From assembly GCF_023195515.1 (NCBI RefSeq), contig NZ_JALPKR020000002.1:5856746-5920745 (forward strand): 64,000 nucleotides of DNA. Reading direction: 5' to 3'. The position numbers and the translations under genes were made by a program. Within the stretch, counting starts at the first letter, position 1. Each line of letters opens with the position of its first letter. Under the pieces are notes generated by a model. The model was not told the origin of the DNA. It did no database searches and worked only from the letters and a program-made list of their open reading frames with translations. Positions 47,528 to 56,052 of the stretch are shown here, piece after piece. This DNA comes from Variovorax sp. S12S4. GTDB lineage: Bacteria > Pseudomonadota > Gammaproteobacteria > Burkholderiales > Burkholderiaceae_C.

Positions 47528-48731
47528 CCCGCAGCGTGGCTGCGGCGGCGCAGCGGCGGCAGCTGCAGGTTGGTGAACGCCCGCAGCAGCCACTCCGCGG
47601 GGCCATACGCAAAGTTTTGCATCCACCAGCGGCTCAGAACCAGGTTGCCCGCAAATATGGCCAATGCGACGCCAAAGGTTGCCAGCGGCCCGATGGTGCC
47701 GATCCACCGCAGCCCGTAGGCCAGAAAGATCCACGCGCAGACCAGCGATTGCAGCAGGTAGTTGGACAGCGCCATGCGCCCCGCAGGCGCCAGCCATTGC
47801 GCCAGCACGCGGCCAGGCCCGGTCTGGAACACCAGCAGCATGCCGGCTGCATAAGCGGCCGCCAGGAACGGTGCCGTCAGCAGCGTGGCCGCCAAGCCCT
47901 GGATCTGGCGCGCCACATCGTTCAGCCGCATGGCAGGCAAGGCATAGACCAGCGCACCCGGCACGCCGACGAGCAAGCCCCAGAACAACACCCGCCGCAG
48001 CAGCTTGCCATGCGCCTCTGCATGCGCGAGCAACCCGCGCTTGCCGGCAATGAACCCCGCAAAGAACATGGCCAGCGCCTCGGGTGCCTGTACCAGCGCG
48101 GTGATCCACCACACCTGCGACAGGTCGCGCAGGTGCTGCACCATCACCATGGTCGGCGAGGCACGGTAGGCGGCCAGCGCCCTGGCCGCGTCGGCGTAGG
48201 CGGCTTCGTTGGCCAGCCGCATGTCCGCATGCGTTACCAGATAGCCAACGGCGGCCCACGCCAGCGACACAAGCAGCACCAGCCCGATGGCCGCGCACGC
48301 CATGAACACATCGCCCCGTCGCCGCAGCAACAGCAGCACCGCGCCCAGCACCGCATATGTGGTGAGGATGTCGCCGTAATAGAGCACCACGGCATGCAGC
48401 ACGCCGATGACCCACAGGCCCACCAGCCGCCGCACCATGCGCGGCGCAAAGCGCTTGCCGTCGCGCTCCGCCGCCCGCATCTGCAGCGTGAAGCTGTAGC
48501 CGAACAAAAACGAGAACAGCAGGTAGAACTTGGTCTCGAACACAAACGCCCGCACGAACGAGGCGCTGCGGTCGGCCAGCGAAACAGCGAGCGGATCGGG
48601 AATGCCCAGGCCGTAGTAGGTAGATGCGAAGCTTGCGATGTTGACCACCAAAATGCCCAGCAGCGCAAGCCGCGCAGCGCATCGACCAGGTGCTGGCGCT
48701 CGTTCGTCGTTTCTTTCGGGGCAGGCGTCAT
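47503..48731 (-). CDS. DUF418 family membrane protein (frameshifted)
   Basis: About 409 residues with some eight hydrophobic segments. The N-terminus (ERQHLVDALRG) is in one frame and LGILVVNIASFAS in another; adding one G to the sense-strand TTGCGC near 48666 gives ALRGLALLGILVVN, the usual DUF418 start. The C-terminal DUF418 region (GRMALSNYLLQSLVCAWIFLAYGL) is intact. Function is unknown; family members have been linked to membrane transport or modification only by prediction. The 3' end overlaps the mscS 3' end by 25 bp. Confidence 0.82.
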
Positions 48732-49258
48732 TCAGGCTTTCTTGGCTTCAGGGGTAGATTGGCGCCACCCGCGCCGCGGCGGCCGCGGTCTGCCTTGGGC
48801 AGCACCGCCTCTTCGACCATGCGCTCCGCCCGGGCGTGCAGGCGGTGCAGCGACTCGTCGAGCCGCGCCGCGTCGTCGTCGCTCAACGCGCCCAGCAGCT
48901 CGGTGTTGATTTGCGTGACCAGCGGAAACAGCTCTTCATACAGCGCCTGCCCGCTTTCGGTGAGCCCCAGCCGCACCTGCCGCCGGTCGCCCGGCCGCAC
49001 CACGCGCGACACCAGGTGCTTGGCGACCAGCGAACCGACCGCCTTGGAGGTGCGGGCCCGGTCCAGTTGCGCATGCTCGGCCAGCTCGGAAGAACTGAGC
49101 TCGCCGCGGCTTGCCAGCACCGCAACCAGCCGCCATTCGCGCCGGGTAATGCCAAAGCGCCCCTCGCACAGCCGGATGACCATGCTGCCCGCCACCGACA
49201 GCAGGCGCGACAGCCGGTACAGCAGCAAATCGTCCAGCGGGCGGCGCGGCGCGGTCAT
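48728..49258 (-). CDS. MarR-family transcriptional regulator
   Basis: 176 residues: winged helix with ITRREWRLVAVLASRGELSSSELAEHAQLDRARTSKAVGSLV and the wing RRQVRLGLTESGQALYEELFPLV. It overlaps the DUF418 start (ATGA) and is divergent from the Bug receptor/sulfatase operon, which it probably controls. About 118 bp separates the two starts, including GATTAGATCAATCGAATG, an AT-rich imperfect dyad that could be the operator. Confidence 0.9.
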   Translation of the reverse strand: MTAPRRPLDDLLLYRLSRLLSVAGSMVIRLCEGRFGITRREWRLVAVLASRGELSSSELAEHAQLDRARTSKAVGSLVAKHLVSRVVRPGDRRQVRLGLTESGQALYEELFPLVTQINTELLGALSDDDAARLDESLHRLHARAERMVEEAVLPKADRGRRGAGGANLPLKPRKPE

Positions 49259-49376
49259 TTGGGGGTTAGTCCGGGGATGGTTGATTAGATCAATCGAATG
49301 TAGCGTCTCTAAAGTCGTTCGCAGCCGCGGCACCTGGGCCGAGCGGCGCCACCGAACGAGAACCGGAGACATCGAC

Positions 49377-50369
49377 ATGCCCTGCCCTGATTTCGACCGC
49401 CGCCAGATCGTTGCCGCCCTGGGCGGCCTTGCGCTGGCTCCGCTTGCACCATTGGCCAACGCACAGGCGTTTACGCCCGGCCAGCCCATCAAGGTGCTGA
49501 TTGGCGTGCCCGCCGGCGGCACGCAAGACGTGCTGACCCGCGCCATTGCAGAGCAGGTGCGCGACACGCTCGGCCCGCTCATCGTGGACAACCGCTCGGG
49601 CGCGGCGGGCCGCATTGCGGTGGAAGCGGTAAAAACCGCGGCGCCCGACGGCCGCACCCTGCTGTTGGGCACCGCCAGCATGATGACCATGTTTCCAAGC
49701 GCCTACCGCCAGCTGTCGTACGACCCGATCAAGCGACTTTGTGCCCATCATCAATGCGGCGCGCTTCGAGCTGGCGCTGGTCGTGCACAAGGACGTGCCG
49801 GCCAACACGCTGGCCGAGTTCATCGCCTGGGCCAAGGCGCAGGGCGACAAGCTGAGCTTTGCTTTTACGGCGCCGGAACGCCTTCGCACTTCTTGGGTGA
49901 AATGCTCAACCGCGCGGCCGGGCTCAAGATGGTTCATGTGCCGTACCGCGGCTCTACGCCGGCACGGCAAGACGTGATGGGCGGCTCGGTGCCCGTGTAC
50001 TTCGACACCATTGGCGGCGCGCAGCAGCTGCTGCCTTCGGGCCGCGTGAAGGTGCTGGCCACCAGTGGCGACAAGCGTTCTCCGCTGATGCCCAACCTGC
50101 CCTGCTTTGTAGAGAGCGGCTACAAGGACGTGGTGGCCACCGCCTGGTTTGCCTACTACGCGCCCCTTAAGACGCCGCAGCCCATCGTCGACAAGCTGCG
50201 CGCCGAATTCACCCGCGCCATCAATTCGCGCGAAGTGCGCCAGCAACTGCTGCAGAACGGCATGTACCCCGTGGGCGACAACAGCGACGCACTCTTGAAG
50301 ACCATGCGCGAAGACACGGCACGCTGGGCAGGCATCATGAAGGCCGTGAACTTTCAGGCCAACGATTGA
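49377..50369 (+). CDS. Bug/TctC-family periplasmic receptor (two frameshifts)
   Basis: About 330 residues. A signal peptide (IVAALGGLALAPLAPLANAQA) is followed by the Bug fold: PIKVLIGVPAGGTQDVLTRAIAEQ and VDNRSGAAGRIAVEAV. Between about 49733 and 49864 the frame is displaced; the other frame reads DFVPIINAARFELALVVHKDVPANTLAEFIAWAK, the expected family sequence, and the original frame resumes at YGAGTPSHFLGEML. The shifts lie at AAGCGAC and at GCTTTTACG. Bug receptors bind carboxylates and related compounds. No TctA/TctB transporter genes are nearby, as is common for Bug genes in this group. Confidence 0.87.
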   Translation: MPCPDFDRRQIVAALGGLALAPLAPLANAQAFTPGQPIKVLIGVPAGGTQDVLTRAIAEQVRDTLGPLIVDNRSGAAGRIAVEAVKTAAPDGRTLLLGTASMMTMFPSAYRQLSYDPIKRLCAHHQCGALRAGAGRAQGRAGQHAGRVHRLGQGAGRQAELCFYGAGTPSHFLGEMLNRAAGLKMVHVPYRGSTPARQDVMGGSVPVYFDTIGGAQQLLPSGRVKVLATSGDKRSPLMPNLPCFVESGYKDVVATAWFAYYAPLKTPQPIVDKLRAEFTRAINSREVRQQLLQNGMYPVGDNSDALLKTMREDTARWAGIMKAVNFQAND

Positions 50370-50424
50370 CTGAACGACTGAACAACCAAACGACACTGAT
50401 CGACTGAACGAGGAGGAACCCGAC

Positions 50425-51429
50425 ATGCTGAACAACACCCCCACCAACACCCCCATCACCCGCCGCCTTGCCGCGCTGCTTGCCGCAGCCGGCCTCATGG
50501 CCTCCATGGCCGCCGTAGCCCCCCAGGCAAGCGCGCAAGCGCTCGACAGCCCGCTGCACATCGTGGTCGGCTACGCACCGGGCGGTGCCACCGACCGCGT
50601 GGCGCGCATCGTCGGCGACAAGCTGGCAGCGCGCCTGGGCGTGCCCGTGGTGGTCGACAACAAGCCCGGCGCCGGCGGCCGCCTTGCGGCCCAGCAGGTC
50701 AAGAACACCCCCGCCAGCCAGAACGTGCTGATGCTTGCCAACCCCGCCGTGATGGTGGTGGCGCCGCTCGTCTTCAAGCGACAACAACTACGACCCCGAG
50801 CGCGACTTCGTGCCCGTGTCGCACGTCAACGCCTACGACTTTGCGCTGTCTGTGTCGCCCACCTGCCGGTGCGCGAACTCAACCATTTGCTCGCCTGGAT
50901 GCGCGCCAACCCCAACCAGGCCAACGTGGGCGTGCCCGCCACCGGCAGCCTGCCGCACTTCTTCGGCCTGATGGTGGGCGAAAAAGCCAAGGTGCAGACG
51001 CAGATCATCGGCTACCGCGGCTCGGCCCCGCTGCTGAACGACCTCATCGGCGGCCAAGTGCCGATTTCGGTCGACACCGAAGACGTGGTGCTGCCGCAGC
51101 ACAACGCCGGCAAGCTGCGCATCCTGGCCCTTTCGGGCGCCAAGCGCTCGCCCTTTGCGCCCAACATTCCCACCTTCAAGGAAGCCGGCCTCGACCTGGC
51201 CGCCACCGGCTGGAACACCTTCTTTGCGCCCGCCAGCATGCCCAAGGACAAGGTCGAACGCCTGTCCAACATGATTCGCGACGTGATGCAAGACGCCGAC
51301 ACCCAGCGCAAGTTCAAGGACGCTGGCATGACCCCCGTGGTGAGCACGCAGGCGCAAACCGCCGCAATGCTCAAGGCCTACAAGGCGCAGTGGGCGCCCG
51401 TCGTTCAAAAGTCTGGCTACCAGCCCTGA
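50425..51429 (+). CDS. Bug/TctC-family periplasmic receptor, second copy (two frameshifts)
   Basis: About 334 residues, with a signal peptide to PQASAQA and the Bug core (LHIVVGYAPGGATDRVARIVGDKLAARLG, VVDNKPGAGGRLAA, IIGYRGSAPLLNDLIGGQVPISVDT). Between about 50779 and 50863 the frame is off; the alternative frame gives DNNYDPERDFVPVSHVNAYDFALSV, the expected sequence. The first shift again falls at AAGCGAC. A strong AGGAGG precedes ATG 50425. It sits between the first receptor and the sulfatase, suggesting that the substrate is linked to a sulfate ester. Confidence 0.87.
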   Translation: MLNNTPTNTPITRRLAALLAAAGLMASMAAVAPQASAQALDSPLHIVVGYAPGGATDRVARIVGDKLAARLGVPVVVDNKPGAGGRLAAQQVKNTPASQNVLMLANPAVMVVAPLVFKRQQLRPRARLRARVARQRLRLCAVCVAHLPVRELNHLLAWMRANPNQANVGVPATGSLPHFFGLMVGEKAKVQTQIIGYRGSAPLLNDLIGGQVPISVDTEDVVLPQHNAGKLRILALSGAKRSPFAPNIPTFKEAGLDLAATGWNTFFAPASMPKDKVERLSNMIRDVMQDADTQRKFKDAGMTPVVSTQAQTAAMLKAYKAQWAPVVQKSGYQP

Positions 51430-51471
51430 ACAACCGCCTCGCTTCAGACAGACCGACAGACAGACAAGCAC

Positions 51472-52808
51472 ATGAAAAGACCCAACATCATCTTCATAGT
51501 GGCCGACGACCTCGGCTACGCCGACCTTGGCTGCTATGGCGGCCGCGACGCCGCATTCGGCCCCGTGTCGCCCGTGCTCGACGGCCTGGCCGCCAACGGC
51601 TTGAAGCTCACCCAGGGCTACTCGAACTCGCCCGTGTGCTCGCCCACCCGCTTTGCCATGATTACCGCGCGCTACCAATACCGCCTGCGCGGCGCGGCCG
51701 AAGAGCCCATCAGGAGCAGCAGCCGCGGCAGCACCACGCTCGGCCTGCCCACCGACCACCCCACCCTGCCGTCATTGCTGAAGGCCGGCGGCTACCAGAC
51801 CGCCCTCATCGGCAAATGGCACCTGGGCTACCCGCCCCACTTTGGCCCGCTGCGATCGGGGTACGACGAATTCTTCGGTCCCATGTCGGGCGGCGTCGAC
51901 TACTTTACGCATTGCGACTCCACCGGCCAGCACGACCTGTGGTTTGGCGAAGAAGACAAGAAAGAAGACGGCTACCTGACCGACATTCTTTCGAAACGCG
52001 CAGTCGACTACGTCGAATGCATGGCCGCCAAACAGAAGCAGGAAGAAGGAAAAGAAGCCCCTTCTTCTTGAGCCTGCACTACACCGCCCCCCACTGGCCG
52101 TGGGAAACCCGCGACGACGCAGACAAAGCGCCCACCGTCAAAGACAACCTCTTCGACCTGGCCGGCGGCAACATTCATGTGTACCGCCGCATGATCCATC
52201 ACATGGACGAAGGCATCGGCTGGATCATGGCCGCGCTCGAAAAGCACGGCATGGCCGACAACACCCTGGTGGTGTTTACCAGCGACAACGGCGGCGAACG
52301 TTTTTCAGACAACTGGCCCCTGGTCGGCGGCAAGATGGACCTGACCGAAGGCGGCATCCGCGTGCCATGGATCGCGCACTGGCCCGCAGTGATCGCCAAG
52401 GGCAGCGAGAGTACGCAACTCTGCATGACCATGGACTGGTCCGCCACCATGCTCGACGCGGCCGGCGTGAAGGCCGATGCGACCTACCCGCTCGACGGCG
52501 TGTCGCTGATGCCTGTGCTGAAGGATGCGAAGCACAGCTTCCGCAGGCCGCTGCACTGGCGCATGAACCATCGCGGGCAGGAAGCGATGCGCGACGGGGA
52601 CTGGAAGTACCTGAAGGTGGATGGGAACGAATACCTGTTCAACATTCCGGCTGATGAGCGCGAGCGGGCGAATCTGGGGAAGAAGGAGCCGGAGAGGCTG
52701 GCTGCGATGCGCGAGGAATGGGCGGCTTGGAACGCGACGATGCCTGGGATTCCGGAGGATGCGACTGTTAGTTTGGGGTATTCGGTTAAGGATATGCCGC
52801 AGAGGTAG
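51472..52808 (+). CDS. Sulfatase (arylsulfatase family, frameshifted)
   Basis: About 445 residues. The N-terminal metal site IIFIVADDLGYADLGCYGG and the formylglycine motif C-S-P-T-R in SNSPVCSPTRFAMITAR are intact, as is IGKWHLG. Near 52058-52061, at the CCCC run in GAAGCCCCTTCTTC, one base is missing; the continuation PFFLSLHYTAPHWPWE and VVFTSDNGGERFSDNWPL carries the rest of the family. It hydrolyses sulfate esters. No secretion signal is seen, so it may act in the cytoplasm on an imported substrate. The formylglycine-generating enzyme is not in the window. Confidence 0.87.
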
Positions 52809-53042
52809 GACGGAGTGGGCATGGGTCGGTGGCTGCTTAAGACTAAAAACAGTCGTTGACGTCCAAGGTTCGAGCGACCGGTATTCGTGAGACCGGGCAT
52901 CTGCGCCGCTAGCATTGCCGTCGTCAACCGCTTGCGGCGATGCGGAGCAGGACCACCCGGATAGTTTCGTGCCTCGCAACCGCGGCATCCTGGCAACGAC
53001 AACCCTAGACGCTCGGCAAAGTTCTGCCGCTGCAAATGATCG

Positions 53043-53606
53043 TCAACGACTTCGCTCCCTGGTCATGGCGACATAAAGGTCTTTGGTACCGAGCGAGTCG
53101 GCGTCCAAGATCACCGCATGGTCGTACTCGAGCCCCTTGACCAGCAACGTCGTGCCAATGAGCTTCTGGTGCCTGATCGGCCTGCCCGTGTGCCGCATTT
53201 CCCTCTGGTACAGGTTCGCCGCTTCAAGGAACGTCGCCCCTGCCCCGTCTATGTGCAGCTTCAGGACGTTCATGAAGCGGTAGAGCAAATCCCGACGGTA
53301 GGCCGCAGTCTCAGGGTTGTCCCTCAGCAGCAAGACAAAGGCTTTGAGGTTCTTGCTCGTCGGAGTCGTGAGATACAGGTTCGCCGCCGCCAGCAACTCG
53401 GGATACTTCGTGGCCTTCGTCTCCTTGGCAAGGCGCTCTTCTCGTTCGTTAAGAAGCTTGACTCGGCGAAGACCACGAAGGCCAGGTTCCTGCACGTCGT
53501 GGACTTCGCCAAGGACTGCTTCACCGCCGTCGACAAGGCGCTGACCGCTGGCACCAAGCTTGGCAACATTGGATCCGCGAAAGCAGGCGTCAACGTCTTG
53601 AACCAC
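53043..53606 (-). pseudogene. UvrD/Rep-like helicase, C-terminal remnant
   Basis: The end of this reading (LLVKGLEYDHAVILDADSLGTKDLYVAMTRERSR) corresponds to motifs V-VI of superfamily 1 helicases (GLEFDHVI, YVAMTR). Upstream of it comes KYPELLAAANLYLTTPTSKNLKAF and RRDLLYRFMNVLKLHI. There is no Walker A or N-terminal helicase half, and the frame stops right after motif VI. Sequence before about 53460 in this frame is a shadow; the real frame there appears to be that of the upstream nuclease remnant. It represents a truncated helicase fused to or abutting the nuclease remnant. Confidence 0.65.
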
Positions 53607-54700
53607 TGATCACCGCGGGTTGTGTCTTTGAACCAACCTGCCTTCTTCGCCGCCAACCCAATGTCGGCTCGCAGCTTGGCACTCTCAACCCACTTTCCAA
53701 TGTCTTGATCCAAATCGGCCATAAACCGCGAGCGCACCTGGTCGTATGCGGGGAAACTCAACACATCCTGCGCAAGCTCGACGCTATCGATCACGCTGGC
53801 CCACGGCAAATCCTGAAAAGCCCGTTCCTCCAACGACAACTTGCCGTCCCATACCGTCACGGGAATGCCAAGAGCAACGAGCTCGGCCACGTCAGCCGGT
53901 GAGAACTGGTCGTCAGCGTCGGCGTCGGCAAGAACCGCCACTTCATAGCAGAGCGACTTGAAGGCTTTCGCCAGTGCCCTGACCTTGTTGCCGCTGGCCG
54001 CATTGAGCAGGGACAGGCCGTGGTACGAAAACGGATCTTTGCCCTTGCCTAGCTGGTAGTCGTCAAAGCCCCTCAAGAAGCCCACCTCCGTGGCCCCCTC
54101 GCAAACGAGAACCTTCTTTGCCAAGAACGCTTCCGTGCTGGACCGAATCTTCCCCTGAACTTCGTGCTCTTTGAGACTGTCGGATGCGGCCGAAATGATC
54201 TGAACACTTCCGTCCTTGCTGTGGACTATGTAGAGCTCGCCCACGGTGAGTTCACGAAGCACGACAGGTGAATGGGTCGTCAGGAAATACTGACCCCGCT
54301 TGTCCTCTCGCACGTGCTTCAAGAGCCGAGAAATGCGGTGAGGCTCAAGCCCGAATTCAACCTCGTCAAAGAGCGTCACATGGCCTTCTTCAAGGCCCAT
54401 TTTCTGAATGCCGCACAACAGCATTCGCCGTGACCCCAGACCCAACTGGCGAAGCGGAATGTCGCCGTCATGAAGAGCGAGGCCCCTGACCTTCAGGTTC
54501 ACCGAACTCAGATCCAAGTGGGCCTTATAGGCGTCCACAACAGGCACCCCCAAAATCTTTGCCACCTCCTGAGACTTCACCGCAGCAGCGTCAAAGTTCT
54601 TCAAGGTGTTGGGCCTGTCAGCGTCAAGTGAGGTCCGGGCCGTTCTTGAAGCATTGGCAAGCAACTCGTTCAAGCTCTGGGCTTCAGTAAGCTTCGCCAC
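53607..54700 (-). pseudogene. OLD-family ATPase/TOPRIM nuclease, N-terminally truncated
   Basis: The frame opens at GTG 54700 but has no Walker A. What is present: a signature-like segment IPLRQLGLGSRRMLLCGIQKMGLEE, Walker B and D-loop in HVTLFDEVEFGLEPHR, the switch YFLTTHSPVVLREL, and a TOPRIM-like acidic block, KKVLVCEGATEVGFLRGF and VAVLADADADDQ. This is the C-terminal half of an OLD-family nuclease, as in GajA. The ABC-type ATPase N-terminus, about 150-250 residues, is missing. The reading continues at its 3' end without a clear stop into helicase-like sequence, so the boundary at 53607 is approximate. G+C is about 53% in the line checked (54121-54180) against about 70% for 49981-50040. 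Confidence 0.7.
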
Positions 54701-55447
54701 GGTTCGTGACCCACCAAGCTATGCCGTGCTGCTTGGTCGTCTTGTCGGCCTTGCCGGTGTCAATGTGATAAATCTTGGCCGTGCCGTAGCCGGGCACTTC
54801 AACGTCCACAATCGAGAGGGACGACTTGCTGATGTCGGCAAACGAAATGGGAGTGCCGTTCAGGCTGACCTTGAAGGACGGGTTAGCAAGGAACCGACCA
54901 CCAAGGAGCTCTCTGGCCTGTTCAACCGTGAGGTTGGTCTGACGGATTTCGCCTTCGCCTGTGATCGTCGTGCCATGCCCTTCAACACCCTTCTCAACGA
55001 ACTCCACGAGTTCAGTGATGAGGGGCTTGTTGGCCGTGCGGCTGACCTTGTAGACGATCTTTGGCCGTCCTTGACAGAGGTGACGACGTAGTTCTTGGTG
55101 AGGCAGAAGCTAGCGAAGCGGCCCTTGCCGTTCTTGCCGAAGACGAAGCGTGGAAGACCTTCTACACCTGGTGGGGGTGCCGCCGTGAGTCCGGTCTTGG
55201 CGATACGGTCATAGGACATGGCACGCCAGATGTAATCGAACTCGGCCTTGGTCATTCCCTTACCGTTGTCCGAAATGGAGAACTGCTTGTTCTTCTTCGA
55301 ATCGGGCCAGCTTATGTCGACCTTCGTCGCATAGGCGTCCCAGCAGTTGGCAACGAGCTCAACGATGGCCGTGCTGGGGTTGGTGATGATGGAGCCAGCC
55401 CAGCTTTCAAGAAAGCGGTTTTCATAAAAAATGTCTTCCTGCTGCAC
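54684..55447 (-). pseudogene. GHKL (HSP90/MORC-like) ATPase, 5' fragment
   Basis: About 254 residues from GTG 55447. The N-box IVELVANCWDAYATKVDISW, G1 box FSISDNGKGMTKAEF and G2-like FGKNGKGRFASF mark the GHKL ATP-binding fold. A one-base shift near 55060-55065 joins VTSVKDGQ to KIVYKVSRTANKPLITELVEFVEKGVEGH. The protein ends after KTTKQHGIAWWV with TNRGEAY and a stop, where relatives (from memory) continue for several hundred residues. The stop lies inside the start of the nuclease remnant. A deletion that removed the rest of this gene and the 5' part of the nuclease explains both ends. Confidence 0.7.
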
Positions 55448-55528
55448 AGACCGCCCCCCATTTTTATTGCAATGAGATCCATCCGACGCCCACACCTTCG
55501 CTAAGCTGATGGCGGCTAGGGCCAAAGG

Positions 55529-56046
55529 CTAAGGTTCAATCACGAACCAATGGTTCGTCTTGTCATAGTGAGCGTATTCTCCGCCACCCACGTGTAATTC
55601 GCACTTCGGAGAACCATGCGTGGAATTTCTCGTCGGAAAAATAGCTGCTGCTCTCGGCAAGCAAGCTGTTGGCCGTGGCTCGTTCCAAGCTTGTACTGAA
55701 GTAGCTGATCTCTTGTTGCGAGATAGATCCCGCCGAACTTGAGCGTGTTTTTGCCCCTCGACATGTTTAGGAGCGTATGCACGCCATGAGCAGCAAAGCT
55801 GCTTCCCAGCCATTCGGGCGAGTGGGCCGGTCCGTTGAAGAAAGCTGCCGTTGGCGGCCCGGGATCGAAAGACGGTTCACGCTGCATACCGGACTTCGAG
55901 CCCGTCACCTCGACGCACAGCTGGGTACATGCCTCGATATATGACACACGCCAAGGCCCGCATGACGCCTCCGCGCTCCGCACGCACATGAGAGAGGAGA
56001 GGGGCAGGTCGGGACCTTCGCCGCCTTGTTCGACGTAAATGTCCAT
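55529..56046 (-). CDS. Unknown protein coupled to the MBL hydrolase (probable frameshifts)
   Basis: ATG 56046 lies 6 bp after the stop of the MBL gene, with GAGGGG as a ribosome site just upstream, so the pair is translationally coupled. The first 120 residues (MDIYVEQGGEGPDLPLSSL to LKFGGIYLATRD) read well in one frame. Later parts look more natural in other frames: ISYFSTSLERATANSLLAESSSYFSDEKFHAWFSEVRI, then GGGEYAHYDKTNHWFVIEP with a stop at 55529. Two small indels are likely. No domain was recognised, so the function is unknown. Confidence 0.55.
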
Positions 56047-56052
56047 TGCCCC

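Noticed and set aside
53118..53609. Forward-strand open frame of 163 codons in the defence remnant
   Set aside because: The reverse strand carries helicase and TOPRIM nuclease motifs over the same bases; the forward translation has none.
53043..55447. Intact Gabija system
   Set aside because: The nuclease lacks its Walker A half and the helicase lacks its N-terminal half, so the system cannot be complete as read.
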